Positions 16,424 to 25,552 are shown, numbered from the stretch's first letter. The stretch: 56,870 bases of DNA from Rhodococcus_G sp042754225 (GCF_042754225.1 NZ_JBHZAH010000021.1:1-56870); one strand, 5' to 3'. Notes: generated by a model from the sequence alone, not told the origin. Numbers and translations are program-made.

Positions 16424-17461
16424 ATGTCCGACATCCGGTGCGCGCCGTCTCCGATACCGGAGACCCCCGCGGACACGAACGAGCACCTGCACGCGAGCAG
16501 GGTTGCGATCGGACTGGTCGTTCCCGGGCTGGCGCTGGTGATTGCCGGCCGTCCCGACCTCATCGTCTACGCCGTCTTCGGGTCGTTCACCGGGATGTAC
16601 GGGCGGTCCGAGTGTCACCGCGAACGCCTCAGACATCAACTGCAGGCGAGCGGGGTGCTGCTGACCGGTGTGGCCATCGGTGTTCTCCTGTCCGGCATCC
16701 AGGCTCGACCGTGGATGCTGGTGGTCACCGAGGTCGGCTTCGCCGCGGTTGGATCGGTGGTGACGGACCGGTGCGGACTCCGTCCGGCGGGCCCCTTCTT
16801 CGGAATCTTCGCCCTCGGCGCCATCGCCGTCGGCCCTGCCGGGCACGTCGCGCCGTGGGCTGCGTTGGCGATCTACGCCGGCACCGCACTGCTCAGCATC
16901 GTTGTGGGCCAGTCCCGTTCGATTCGCGGCCGGGCACTCGGTCGCGGCACGGCCGCCCGACCGGTCCGTGCGGACGGGCAACCGGACACGTCGGAGGTGC
17001 TCATCCAGGCGGCGCGCTACGCGCTGGCCCTCTCGATCGCAGGTGTGATCGGTTTGCTGCTCGGGATCGGCCACCTCAACTGGGCACTGGCCGGCGCCGC
17101 GGTGCCGTTGGCCGCCACGGACGCGCGCAGCCGCGTGTACCGCGGGATCCATCGCGTGCTGGGCACACTTGCCGGCCTCGCCGCCACCGCCGCGCTGCTC
17201 CTGCCCGACCTGTCGGCGACCGTGCTGGCGGTGTTCGTGATCGCCCTGCTCTTTCCGACAGAGCTGTTCATGACCCGCAATTACGGACTCGCCATCGGCT
17301 TCTTCACACCGCTGATCATGTTGATGACCGAACTCGCCTACCCGACCGAGCCGATGACGCTGATTCGCGACCGCGTGATCGGCACCCTCCTCGGCGTCGC
17401 CGCGGGGGTCGCGGTCGCGGTGACCACCCACCGATCCCGAGGAGCACCGGCCGTGGACTGA
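16424..17461 (+). CDS. FUSC-family (fusaric-acid-resistance-like) membrane protein
   Basis: A 345-aa protein with two repeats of about five hydrophobic helices (residues ~30-160 and ~190-330) separated by a polar linker, the half-size FUSC arrangement. GSFTGMYGR and the repeat LAGAAVPLAATDARSRVYRG are typical of the family. FUSC proteins are linked to export of aromatic acids. ATG 16424 follows GAGGGG; a GTG at 16418 is possible. It may be under control of the upstream LysR. Confidence 0.75.
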   Translation: MSDIRCAPSPIPETPADTNEHLHASRVAIGLVVPGLALVIAGRPDLIVYAVFGSFTGMYGRSECHRERLRHQLQASGVLLTGVAIGVLLSGIQARPWMLVVTEVGFAAVGSVVTDRCGLRPAGPFFGIFALGAIAVGPAGHVAPWAALAIYAGTALLSIVVGQSRSIRGRALGRGTAARPVRADGQPDTSEVLIQAARYALALSIAGVIGLLLGIGHLNWALAGAAVPLAATDARSRVYRGIHRVLGTLAGLAATAALLLPDLSATVLAVFVIALLFPTELFMTRNYGLAIGFFTPLIMLMTELAYPTEPMTLIRDRVIGTLLGVAAGVAVAVTTHRSRGAPAVD

Positions 17462-17486
17462 CCGCCAGGGTTCGGGCGGTCAGTCC
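17455..17486. terminator. Bidirectional terminator between FUSC and katG
   Basis: Perfect 12-bp arms GGACTGACCGCC and GGCGGTCAGTCC with an 8-nt loop; the left arm includes the FUSC stop codon. The hairpin serves two convergent genes. Confidence 0.8.
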
Positions 17487-17509
17487 TTCGGGCACCGGCC
17501 ACCGGGTCG

Positions 17510-19708
17510 TCAGGCGAGGTCGAAGCGGTCGAGGTTCATCACCTTGTCCCACGCAGACACGAAGTCCTGCACGAACTTCTGCGCACCGTCGTCGCTGCCG
17601 TAGACCTCGACGAGTGCGCGCAACTGCGAGTTCGAGCCGAAGACGAGGTCGACGGCGGTGGCGGTCCACTTGACCCCGTCCGTGGCGCGATCGCGGCCCT
17701 CGTACACGTTCTCGGACGCCTCGGACGGCTTCCATTGTGTGCCCATGTCGAGCAGGTTCACGAAGAAGTCGTTCGTCAGGGTCCCGGGTCGGTCGGTGAG
17801 AACCCCGTGCCCGGACTGACCGACATTGGCGTTCAGGGCCCGCATGCCACCGACGAGAACCGTCATCTCCGGAGCGGTCAGGGTCAACAGGTTCGCCTTG
17901 TCCAGCAGTAGCCGCTCCGCGGGCAGCTTCTCCCCGTCTCGCAGGTAGTTGCGGAACCCGTCGGCCCGGGGTTCGAGGACGGCGAACGCCTCCACGTCGG
18001 TCTGCTCCTGCGAGGCGTCGGTGCGACCCGGCGTGAACGGCACAGTGACGTCGTAGCCGCCATCGCGCGCTGCCTGCTCGACCGCCGCACATCCGGCGAG
18101 CACGATCAGGTCGGCCAGCGAGATCCGCGTGTCGTCGGAGCGCACCTCGTTGAACTCGCGCTGAATCCGCCCGAGGGTCGACAGCACCTCCGCCAGCCCG
18201 TCCGGCTCGTTCGACTCCCAGTCCTTCTGCGGCTCGAGCCGAATTCGCGCCCCGTTGGCACCACCACGCTTGTCGGTGCCACGGAAGGATGCAGCCGCGG
18301 ACCAGGCGGCCCCGACCAACCGGGAGATCGGCAGCCCCGACGCCAGGACCGCGGACTTGAGCGCCGCGACGTCGCCCGCCCCGACCAGGGCGTGGTCGAC
18401 CGCCGGGACCGGGTCCTGCCACAGCTGCGGCTCCGCAACCCACGGCCCGAGGTAGCGCGAGACCGGCCCCATGTCGCGGTGCAGCAGCTTGTACCAGGCC
18501 TTGGCGAACTCCTCCGCGAGCTCCTCCGGGTGGTCCAGCCAACGACGGGTGATGGGCCCGTACACCGGGTCGAACCGCAGCGAGAGGTCCGTCGTCAGCA
18601 TCACCGGACTGTGGGACTTCGACGGATCGTGGGCGTCACCGACGGTGCCCGCCCCGGCGCCGTCCCTCGGGATGTACTGCCACGCCCCGGCCGGGCTCTT
18701 GGTCTTCTCCCACTCGTAGCCGTACAGCGTCTCGAGGAAGCTGTTGTCCCACCTGGTCGGGGTGGGCGTCCAGGTGCCCTCGAGGCCGCTGGTGATCGCG
18801 TCCCCACCGACGCCGGTGCCGAAGGAGCTCTTCCAGCCGAGGCCCTGCTGCTCGATCGGCGCGGCCTCGGGCTCGGGCCCGACCAGGTCGGCAGGTCCCG
18901 CGCCGTGGGTCTTGCCGACGGTGTGGCCGCCCACGATCAGCGCGGCGGTCTCGACGTCGTTCATCGCCATCCGGCGGAAGGTCTCACGGATGTCGACGGC
19001 CGCGGCGAGCGGGTCCGGGTTTCCGTTGGGCCCTTCCGGATTCACGTAGATCAGGCCCATCTGCACGGCGCCGAACGGGCCGGTGAGTTCCCGGTCGCCG
19101 CTGTAGCGCTCGTCGCCGAGCCAGGTGTCCTCCGGCCCCCAGAACACCTCGTCGGGCTCCCAGATGTCCTCGCGGCCGAAACCGAAGCCGAACGTCTCGA
19201 ACCCCATCGATTCGTAGGCGCAGTTGCCGGCGAAGATCAGCAGATCCGCCCAGGAGATCTTCCGGCCGTACTTCTGCTTGACCGGCCAGAGCAGCCGGCG
19301 TGCCTTGTCGAGGCTCGCGTTGTCGGGCCAGCTGTTGACGGGGGCGAAACGCTGGGCGCCCTCGCCACCACCACCACGGCCGTCGGCGATGCGGTACGTC
19401 CCCGCCGAATGCCAGCTCATCCGGATGAACAGCGGCCCGTAGTGACCGAAGTCGGCCGGCCACCAGTCCTGCGACGTCGTCATCAGCTCGATGACGTCGC
19501 GTTTCAGCGCGTCCACGTCGAGCGTCCGGAACTCCGCCGCGTAGTCGAAGTCCTCGCCCATGGGATCGGACAGGGGCGAGTGTTGATGGAGAACCTGCAG
19601 GTTCAGCTGATTCGGCCACCAGTCCTGGTTGGTCATCGGTCGATGTGCATGAGGAACCGGGCAGCCAATTGCCGGGCTTTCACTTTCACTGTTGGACACG
19701 TCGGCCAT
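17510..19708 (-). CDS. katG: Catalase-peroxidase KatG
   Basis: A 732-aa bifunctional haem catalase-peroxidase of normal length. Distal site residues are in IRMSWHSAGTYR (R, W, H), the Tyr of the Met-Tyr-Trp cross-link is in LIYVNPEGPNG, and the proximal His is in VGGHTVGKTHGAG. The Ser equivalent to the M. tuberculosis position tied to isoniazid resistance is retained (AITSGLEGTW). It removes hydrogen peroxide in the cytosol. Its start codon lies inside the 3' end of a deleted furA frame, so any Fur-type control and the usual furA-katG coupling have been remodelled. Confidence 0.97.
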   Translation of the reverse strand: MADVSNSESESPAIGCPVPHAHRPMTNQDWWPNQLNLQVLHQHSPLSDPMGEDFDYAAEFRTLDVDALKRDVIELMTTSQDWWPADFGHYGPLFIRMSWHSAGTYRIADGRGGGGEGAQRFAPVNSWPDNASLDKARRLLWPVKQKYGRKISWADLLIFAGNCAYESMGFETFGFGFGREDIWEPDEVFWGPEDTWLGDERYSGDRELTGPFGAVQMGLIYVNPEGPNGNPDPLAAAVDIRETFRRMAMNDVETAALIVGGHTVGKTHGAGPADLVGPEPEAAPIEQQGLGWKSSFGTGVGGDAITSGLEGTWTPTPTRWDNSFLETLYGYEWEKTKSPAGAWQYIPRDGAGAGTVGDAHDPSKSHSPVMLTTDLSLRFDPVYGPITRRWLDHPEELAEEFAKAWYKLLHRDMGPVSRYLGPWVAEPQLWQDPVPAVDHALVGAGDVAALKSAVLASGLPISRLVGAAWSAAASFRGTDKRGGANGARIRLEPQKDWESNEPDGLAEVLSTLGRIQREFNEVRSDDTRISLADLIVLAGCAAVEQAARDGGYDVTVPFTPGRTDASQEQTDVEAFAVLEPRADGFRNYLRDGEKLPAERLLLDKANLLTLTAPEMTVLVGGMRALNANVGQSGHGVLTDRPGTLTNDFFVNLLDMGTQWKPSEASENVYEGRDRATDGVKWTATAVDLVFGSNSQLRALVEVYGSDDGAQKFVQDFVSAWDKVMNLDRFDLA

Positions 19709-19946
19709 TCCTTCCGGGTGTGGATGTGACGGAGCGCGACCGCGGATGTGGTCGCGAGACCGGTGCTGTCGAGCGGTCGGGGCTCACTCGGACGGAACGC
19801 CGGACCAGACCTTCGGGATTCAGCGCCGTCAGCACGTCGTGCGCAGCCTCCAGCGCCGCGACCCGAGTCCGGGTCGCGCGCAGCTCAGCCGTGCGCATCT
19901 GCTCGGCATATTCCCTCGTCGAGGGCACACGAATACAATGACTCAT
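19686..19946 (-). pseudogene. furA: Internally deleted furA (katG-linked Fur regulator)
   Basis: The 86-codon frame begins MSHCIRVPSTREYAEQM; REYAEQMRTAELRATRTRV and AALEAAH match the N terminus of FurA. It then jumps directly to DVLTALNPEGLVRRS, the end of the HTH region. About 28 residues carrying HPHADT and the recognition-helix start are missing. Soon after GLVRR the similarity fades; the His-rich metal sites and the Cys motifs are absent. The frame stays open and stops 23 bp inside katG, so translational coupling may persist. Only 22 bp separate it from the upstream sigma gene. A DNA-binding Fur is very unlikely. Confidence 0.7.
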
Positions 19947-19968
19947 CTTTCTGGATTCGGTCAAGAGT

Positions 19969-21267
19969 TCAGGAGCCTGGCGCGGGCAGATCGGCGATCT
20001 TTCGCTGCAACACCCCTCGCTCACGCTCGTTGCGGCACAAGCGAACTGCGCTCTCCAGTTCGGCGCGAGCCTCCTCGGCGCGGCCCAGTCGGGTGAGCAA
20101 CTCACCGCGAACACTCGGCAGCAGGTGCGAGTGCGACAGCGCTCCGGAAGCGATCAGACCGTCGACGATCGGCAACGCCGCAGCCGGTCCCTGCGCCATG
20201 GAGACCGCCACCGCGCGATTGAGGTCCACCACCGGTGACGGCGCGAGCCGGCCGAGCGCCTCGTAGACGAGCACGACGCGTTCCCAGTTGGTCTCGGCGA
20301 CCGACGGTGCGAGGGCATGACATTCGGCGATGACCGCCTGCAGTCCGTAGGCGCCCAGGCCCCGGCCGACGTGCTCCGCGCGCGCCAGTGCGGCTCGTCC
20401 CCGCCCGATCGCGGCGACGTCCCAGCGGCGGCGGTCCTGGTGCTCGAGCAGCACCGGCTCGCCGTCCGGCCCGGTGCGCGCCGGGAAGCGCGCGGAGGTC
20501 AGCTCGAGCAGCGCCAGCAGGCCGTGCACCTCGGGCTCGTCCGGCACCAGCCGGGCCAGCACCCGCGCGAGGCGCTGCGCCTCGCTCGCGAGGTCGAGCC
20601 GGATCAGGTCGTCGCCGGAGCTGGCGGAGGAGCCCTCGGTGAAGATCAGGTAGACAACGCTGAGCACCGAGCCGAGCCGCTCCTTCCGCTCCGGCGCCGA
20701 CGGCACCTCGAACGGCACGCGGGCCGCGCCGAGGGTCTTCTTCGCCCGGGTGATCCGGGCCTGCACGGTCGCGGTGGGAACGAGGAACCCGCTGGCGATC
20801 TCGTCGCTGGTCAGACCGCCGACCACCCGCAGGGTGAGTGCGACCCTCGCCTCCCGCGACAGCACGGGGTGGCAGGAGATGAACATCAGCGCGAGCACGT
20901 CGTCGTCGATCCGGTCCGGATCCCACAGCACGTCCCCGGCGTCCCGCGCCGGATCGACAGGTGCGCTCCCCGTCACGGCGCCGCCCTCGCCCAGGTCGTG
21001 GGCGAGGGCGGTGTACCGCTCGTCGAGTGCGGAGCGCCGGCGGAACGCATCGATCGCGCGGCGCCGGCCGACGGTCAGCAGCCACCCCGCGGGGTTGCGG
21101 GGCACGCCCTCACGGGGCCAGGTCACGAGCGCCTCGGCCAACGCCTCCTGAGCAAGGTCCTCGGCCAGCGCGAACTCGCCGGTGTACCGCGCGAGGGCAC
21201 CGACGATCCGCGCGGACTCGATCCGCCAGACCGCGGCGACGGCCTCTCGGCCGGTGGGATCCGCCAT
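19969..21267 (-). CDS. ECF42-type RNA polymerase sigma factor with TPR-like C terminus
   Basis: A 432-aa protein. Residues ~10-90 are sigma region 2 (ALAEDLAQEALAEALVTWP ... RRRAIDAFRRR), ~125-185 region 4 (LTSDEIASGFLVPTATVQARI), followed by a ~230-residue helical domain (DUF6596/TPR-like) that is typical of the ECF42 group. These sigma factors have no anti-sigma factor and pair with YciI/DGPF proteins, exactly what is found 15 bp upstream. Targets are usually the DGPF gene itself. Confidence 0.9.
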   Translation of the reverse strand: MADPTGREAVAAVWRIESARIVGALARYTGEFALAEDLAQEALAEALVTWPREGVPRNPAGWLLTVGRRRAIDAFRRRSALDERYTALAHDLGEGGAVTGSAPVDPARDAGDVLWDPDRIDDDVLALMFISCHPVLSREARVALTLRVVGGLTSDEIASGFLVPTATVQARITRAKKTLGAARVPFEVPSAPERKERLGSVLSVVYLIFTEGSSASSGDDLIRLDLASEAQRLARVLARLVPDEPEVHGLLALLELTSARFPARTGPDGEPVLLEHQDRRRWDVAAIGRGRAALARAEHVGRGLGAYGLQAVIAECHALAPSVAETNWERVVLVYEALGRLAPSPVVDLNRAVAVSMAQGPAAALPIVDGLIASGALSHSHLLPSVRGELLTRLGRAEEARAELESAVRLCRNERERGVLQRKIADLPAPGS

Positions 21268-21282
21268 CGCCCGTCGATCAGA

Positions 21283-21702
21283 TCAGAGCTGGCCGGTGGC
21301 TTCGCGCCACGCCCGCTCCTTCTTGATCCACTCGTTGTCTTGCGGGAACTCGTCGATCGTGGTGACCCGACGGATCTCGGTCTTGAACCCGGGGCCGGTG
21401 ACCGGCGACCGCTTCGCCCACTCGACGGCCTCCTCCTTCGACGCCACGTTGAGGAGGTAGAACCCCCCGAACAGCTCCTTGGTCTCGCCGTACGGGCCGT
21501 CGGTGACCACCGGCTGCTCGGAGGAATGGTCGACGACCACGCCCCCGGCGGCGTCGTCGAGTCCCTCCGCGGCGAGCAGCACCCCGGCCCGGATCATCTC
21601 GTCGTTGTACTTTCCGATGGTCTCGAGCATCTCGTCGAAGTCGGTGTTCATCATCCCCGCGTAGGCCTCGTCGGTGGCGCGCATGACCAGCATGTACTTC
21701 AT
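21283..21702 (-). CDS. YciI/DGPF-family protein (ECF42 partner)
   Basis: A 139-aa protein beginning MKYMLVMRATDEAYAG with the characteristic VTDGPYGETKELFGGFYLL segment that names the DGPF family, a ferredoxin-like fold related to YciI. It lies 15 bp upstream of the ECF42-type sigma gene in the same orientation and is presumably both its cotranscribed partner and its target. The biochemical role is unknown. The GGGAG site before ATG 21702 is good. Confidence 0.9.
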   Translation of the reverse strand: MKYMLVMRATDEAYAGMMNTDFDEMLETIGKYNDEMIRAGVLLAAEGLDDAAGGVVVDHSSEQPVVTDGPYGETKELFGGFYLLNVASKEEAVEWAKRSPVTGPGFKTEIRRVTTIDEFPQDNEWIKKERAWREATGQL

Positions 21703-21952
21703 TACTGTCGTCTCCCTGGTTGTCCGGGTCCTCTCTCTGGAACCCTCTCATCCACAGGTCGAACGGGGAAGGTCGCGGATCGACACGCCTGCCGAACTTC
21801 TTTCCGGCGACGCCGGATCGCATGGGCGGATGGACACCTGCCGCTCCGACGGTCGGTCCGGAACAGCCGAATGATCAGCATCACCGCACCGAAGATCAGG
21901 ACCGCCGTGCGACCAGCGAGGTGGTGCCACTGCGCGCGACGAGGTGAGCCAC
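21703..21952. other. Divergent intergenic region, yciI to gntR (no gene seen)
   Basis: This is the left 250 bases of the 309-bp gap between the YciI gene and the GntR gene. I see no convincing coding frame in it. It should hold the promoter of the YciI/sigma pair; the GntR operator follows at 21952. Confidence 0.5.
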
Positions 21953-21979
21953 AGAGAGATCAGAGGTCTGATCTCTCTG
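21952..21979. promoter_or_regulatory. 28-bp perfect dyad, operator of the GntR/ABC operon
   Basis: Arms CAGAGAGATCAGA (21952-21964) and TCTGATCTCTCTG (21967-21979) are perfect with a two-base centre. The tiny centre favours a protein site over a hairpin. It ends 32 bp before the gntR GTG, so the bound protein would cover the core promoter, as in autoregulated FCD-type GntR genes. Confidence 0.8.
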
Positions 21980-22011
21980 GTAGCCTGGCCGCAGTCGCCG
22001 AAAGGACAGCC

Positions 22012-22707
22012 GTGAGCCCCGAACTGAGAAGCGGTCCGCTCGTTCCACAGCTGGAACGGATACTGCGCGAACGTATTTCGAGCGGACACTGGGCGCCGGG
22101 TCAACGATTGCCCCGCGAGGCGGACCTGGCCGCCGAACTCGGCGTCGGCCGATCATCGATCCGGGAGGCGGTCCGACTCTTGGCGCAGGACGGCCGGCTG
22201 ACGGTGCGTCACGGCGTCGGCACCTTCGTCAGCGAATCCGCAGCCACGCCGTCGAGCGCCTCCGACCTCCCCCGCCTGTTGCGCCGCGCCCGACTGCTCG
22301 AGGTGTTCGAGGTGCGGCGCGCGCTGGAGGTCGAGGCCGCCCGGCTCGCCGCGACACGCGCCCGACCGCACGACCTCGCCGCCCTGCGAATCGGACTCGA
22401 GGCCCGGCACTCGCTGCACGGGACCGGCATCGAGGAGTTCGTGAGCGCCGATCTCGACTTCCACGCCGCCGTCGTGGACCTCGCCGGAAACGCCGTCCTG
22501 GCAGCTCTGTTCACCTCGGTCCGTCCGTTGCTCCACGACGCACTTGTCGAGCTCGAGCGGGACGAACCCGAGCACCCCGACACCTCGGACGCACACGACG
22601 ACCTCCTGCGCGCGATCGAAGCGCAGGACGCCGCCGCGGCCATGGCCGCGGTGGCCGCAAACATCGACTCCGTGATCGCCACCCTGCAGATGGAGGAAGA
22701 CGCCTGA
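22012..22707 (+). CDS. GntR-family (FadR subfamily, FCD domain) regulator
   Basis: A 231-aa protein: winged HTH at residues ~10-75 (LERILRERISSGHWAPGQRLPREADLA...RSSIREAVRLL) and an all-helical FCD effector domain from ~90, with the metal-ligand pattern E-V-R-R-A-L-E, SADLDFHAAVVDLAG and SDAHDDLLRAI. Start is GTG 22012 with AAAGGA upstream. The last base of its stop codon is the first base of the ABC ATPase start, so the two are tightly coupled. A perfect 28-bp dyad lies in its promoter. Confidence 0.9.
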   Translation: MSPELRSGPLVPQLERILRERISSGHWAPGQRLPREADLAAELGVGRSSIREAVRLLAQDGRLTVRHGVGTFVSESAATPSSASDLPRLLRRARLLEVFEVRRALEVEAARLAATRARPHDLAALRIGLEARHSLHGTGIEEFVSADLDFHAAVVDLAGNAVLAALFTSVRPLLHDALVELERDEPEHPDTSDAHDDLLRAIEAQDAAAAMAAVAANIDSVIATLQMEEDA

Positions 22708-23495
22708 TGTCGCCGATCGTTGCCACCGACGCCGTCACGGTCGTCCGTGACGGGCGAGCCCTCATCTCGGATGTCTCGGCGACCGTCGAACGCGGTCAGC
22801 ACTGGGTGCTGCTGGGATCCAACGGGGCGGGGAAGAGCACCCTGCTCAGCCTGCTCGGGGCGCAGACGCATCCGACGCGCGGGATCGTGCGGGTGCTCGG
22901 CCATCGGCTCGGCCGCGTGGACATGCGCAGCCTGCGTGCCGCGATCGGGCACGTGAACCCGAGGCATCCCCTGCAGTCCCCGCTCACCGTGCGCGAAGTC
23001 GTGCTCACGGGTCTCACCAACACCACGGAACTGGTTCAGCGCTGGACACCGACGCCCCAGCAGCTCGACCGAGCCGACGCCCTGATCGCGGCGTTCGGGG
23101 TGGCCGAGCGTTCCGACGCTCGGTGGCCGAACCTGTCCCAGGGCGAGCGGGGGCGAGTGCTGATCGCCCGGGCGCTGATGCCGGAGCCGCAACTCCTCCT
23201 CCTGGACGAGCCGTCCACGGGTCTCGACCTCGCGGCACGGGAGCAGTTGCTGACGGCCCTCGACCAGGTCCGGCGCGAGAATCCTTGGCTGGCCAGCATT
23301 CTCGTTACGCATCACATCGAGGAGATCCCCGCGTCCACCACCCATGCGATCCTCATTCGCCGTGGCGAGGTCCTCGCGCAGGGACCGATCGAGGCGGTCC
23401 TCACCAGTGACCAGGTCAGCGACTGTTTCGAGCACAGCATCGAGATCAGCATGCACCGCGGACGGTGGGCCGCCCGAGCGTTGACGCCGGCATGA
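22707..23495 (+). CDS. Orphan ABC-transporter-type ATPase
   Basis: A 262-aa ATPase with Walker A GSNGAGKS, signature LSQGE, Walker B QLLLLDEPSTGLD and switch His in VTHHIEEIP. It resembles the ModF/YlmA group of soluble ABC ATPases. No permease or binding protein is next to it; instead it is fused by a one-base overlap to a GntR regulator. It may serve a permease elsewhere or have a non-transport role. Confidence 0.85.
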   Translation: MSPIVATDAVTVVRDGRALISDVSATVERGQHWVLLGSNGAGKSTLLSLLGAQTHPTRGIVRVLGHRLGRVDMRSLRAAIGHVNPRHPLQSPLTVREVVLTGLTNTTELVQRWTPTPQQLDRADALIAAFGVAERSDARWPNLSQGERGRVLIARALMPEPQLLLLDEPSTGLDLAAREQLLTALDQVRRENPWLASILVTHHIEEIPASTTHAILIRRGEVLAQGPIEAVLTSDQVSDCFEHSIEISMHRGRWAARALTPA

Positions 23496-23582
23496 TCCTC
23501 CTGGCGTGAGGTCCGCGACGTCACGCTGCCGTCGGGGACGGTCGCGGAAGTCTCACCGGGCGAAGCGCCGCGGCGTACCCGA

Positions 23583-23996
23583 CTACGGCGTCGCCGTCCC
23601 GAAAGGATTGTCGATCACGTAGCGCCAGTGGCCGTCCGGTCCACGGCGCGCGACATCGGTCGCCGTCCCGCGGACATCGACCGAGTCACCGGCAGCCGAC
23701 GTCCCCGCGATCACCCAGTCCACGATCATCAACGCGATGTCCCCCATGACGTAGACGTGCCTCGGAAAGACCTCGATCGGCAGGCCGAGCGCCAGCAGCC
23801 GAGCATTCGCCGCACGCCGTTCGGCACCGCTCGTCACGTGCCCGGGTCTGTCGACGAGCAGCCCGTCCTGCTCGTAGACGCTGTCCACGATGTCGGCGTC
23901 ACCGGTATTGAACGCCGCCGCGAAGACGTGCGGGTGATCGTGAGGATCACGCGTCAGGGGAACACCGGCCTGGCCGTGCGTGTTTGATGTCGGCAT
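23583..23996 (-). CDS. SnoaL/NTF2-like protein
   Basis: A ~137-aa cone-shaped NTF2-fold protein: AAAFNTGDADIVDSVYEQDGLLVDRPG at the N-terminal half and VRGTATDVARRGPDGHWRYVIDNP at the end, typical of DUF4440/SnoaL-like domains. Enzymatic or binding role unknown. Its start overlaps that of the divergent HxlR gene, which probably controls it. ATG 23996 is preferred over an ATG-like start at 24008. Confidence 0.75.
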   Translation of the reverse strand: MPTSNTHGQAGVPLTRDPHDHPHVFAAAFNTGDADIVDSVYEQDGLLVDRPGHVTSGAERRAANARLLALGLPIEVFPRHVYVMGDIALMIVDWVIAGTSAAGDSVDVRGTATDVARRGPDGHWRYVIDNPFGTATP

Positions 23997-24426
23997 GAGG
24001 ACGAGCACACCAGGCGGTTCCGCGGCTCACCAAACGGTTAGTCGAACGCAGTGGGACGAGGAGCTCGTCCCGACCCCGAACGGGCGGACGGCTGTCCCGG
24101 ACCCGGCATGTTCGGTCGAGATCGCTCTGCACGCCATCGCGGGCCGCTGGACCACCCTGGTGTTGCGCAATGTGATGCACGGGCCGGCCTCGTTCTCCGA
24201 ACTCTCGAACTCCCTTCCGGCGCTGAGCGACAAGGTGCTCACCGACCGACTCACCCACCTGGTGAACGAAGGCATAGTCGAACGCGGGATCCATTCCGGA
24301 TTTCCGTCGCGCACCGTCTACCGTCTGACCCCACGCGGTGAAGCACTTCGTCCACTTCTGATCGAGCTGTACCGCACGGGCCAGCGTCTCCGCGAGGCGA
24401 GGGACCGGGATCCGATCGACCTCTAG
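23995..24426 (+). CDS. HxlR-family transcriptional regulator
   Basis: A ~143-aa MarR-like winged-helix protein with the HxlR signature CSVEIALHAIAGRWTTLVLR and FSELSNSLPALSDKVLTDRL, ending in the wing FPSRTVYRLTPRGE. The conserved N-terminal Cys, a redox or thiol sensor in several homologues, is present. ATG 23995 or GTG 23980 are both possible. It is divergent from, and overlaps the start of, a SnoaL-like gene, the likely target. Confidence 0.85.
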   Translation: MRTSTPGGSAAHQTVSRTQWDEELVPTPNGRTAVPDPACSVEIALHAIAGRWTTLVLRNVMHGPASFSELSNSLPALSDKVLTDRLTHLVNEGIVERGIHSGFPSRTVYRLTPRGEALRPLLIELYRTGQRLREARDRDPIDL

Positions 24427-24558
24427 GACGCCCCGCGCACGCCGAGCCGGTCGGCTGACACCCTCCCGTTATGCGGGAGAACGCATTTCATGGGCGCCTC
24501 CACGGCTTCTACGCTTCGGGAATTCGGACACCGACCACCTGATTCCCCGAGGATTGCC

Positions 24559-25506
24559 GTGCAGAATCGAATCGATCCGCAATTGCGAGCGCTGCTGCCG
24601 GCACTGCCCCACGTGGACATCGCGGACCCTGCCACCTTCCGGGAGAGCCAGCGCCTGCGTGCCGCCATGCTGGCGGCTGCGGTCGAACGCCCCGACGGTG
24701 TGGCGGTCACCGACGGCCAGGTTCCCGCCCGCGACGGCGGAGCCGACATCCCGATCCGCCTGTACACCCCGACCGGCCCGACCCGTCCGATGGGCGCTCT
24801 CGTGTGGTTCCACGGCGGTGGGTACGTGTTCGGCGACATCGCGAGCAGCGAGCGATCCTGCGTCGCCATCGCCGAGAGCGTCGGCTGCCTCGTCGTGAGC
24901 GTCGAGTATCGACTCGCACCGGAGAATCCGTACCCCGCCGGCCTCGACGACGGCCACACCGCCCTGATGTGGGTCGTCGAGCACGCGAACGACCTGGCGG
25001 TCGATCCCGCTCGCATCGCGATCGGGGGCGTCAGCGCCGGGGCAGGACTCGCGGCGGGCCTCGCGCTGCGGGTACGCGACGAGATGGGCCCGGCCCTGGC
25101 CTGTCAGGTTCTGGACAATCCGATGCTTGACGACCGGATGCAGACCGACTCGATCCGGGAGTTCACGGACACGCCCCTGTGGACCACCGCCCAGGCGGCC
25201 CTCGCGTGGGATTTCTACCTGGGGGACGCACGATCCGAGGCTTCCCCGTACGCGGCCCCGGCCCGCGCCGAGAACCTCATCGGCCTGCCTCCCGCGTGGA
25301 TCTCCGCCTGCGAACTGGACCCCCTGCGCGACGAGGCCCTCGACTACGCCCTTCGCTTGATCCGTGCCGGGGTACCGGTCGAATTGCACCACCGGCCAGG
25401 GACCTTCCACGGTTCCAACGCCATCCCCGGTCCCACGGTCTCGGACCGCACGCGTGACGACATGCACCACGCACTGCGGGCGGCGCTGGGCGAATCCGAG
25501 GTCTGA
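24559..25506 (+). CDS. Alpha/beta hydrolase, hormone-sensitive-lipase family
   Basis: A 315-aa esterase. The HSL oxyanion motif HGGGYVFGD, nucleophile GVSAGAGLA, acid D in ACELDPLRDE, and His in RPGTFHGSN are all present. The family cleaves short acyl esters in the cytosol. I chose GTG 24559 because V-Q-N-R-I-D-P-Q-L-R begins at the usual place for this family; an ATG at 24490 adds 23 residues unlike it. No close operon partner. Confidence 0.85.
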   Translation: MQNRIDPQLRALLPALPHVDIADPATFRESQRLRAAMLAAAVERPDGVAVTDGQVPARDGGADIPIRLYTPTGPTRPMGALVWFHGGGYVFGDIASSERSCVAIAESVGCLVVSVEYRLAPENPYPAGLDDGHTALMWVVEHANDLAVDPARIAIGGVSAGAGLAAGLALRVRDEMGPALACQVLDNPMLDDRMQTDSIREFTDTPLWTTAQAALAWDFYLGDARSEASPYAAPARAENLIGLPPAWISACELDPLRDEALDYALRLIRAGVPVELHHRPGTFHGSNAIPGPTVSDRTRDDMHHALRAALGESEV

Positions 25507-25552
25507 CGCCCGCGGATCACCCGGTCGACCGGAAGCCGTCGGCCCGACGGGT

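Noticed and set aside
17316..18542. Minus-strand frame spanning the FUSC/katG junction
   Set aside because: It crosses a bidirectional terminator and is out of frame with katG; composition is typical of a shadow.
24427..24558. Upstream ATG start (24490) for the HSL-type esterase
   Set aside because: The added 23 residues do not resemble the family, whose N terminus fits GTG 24559.
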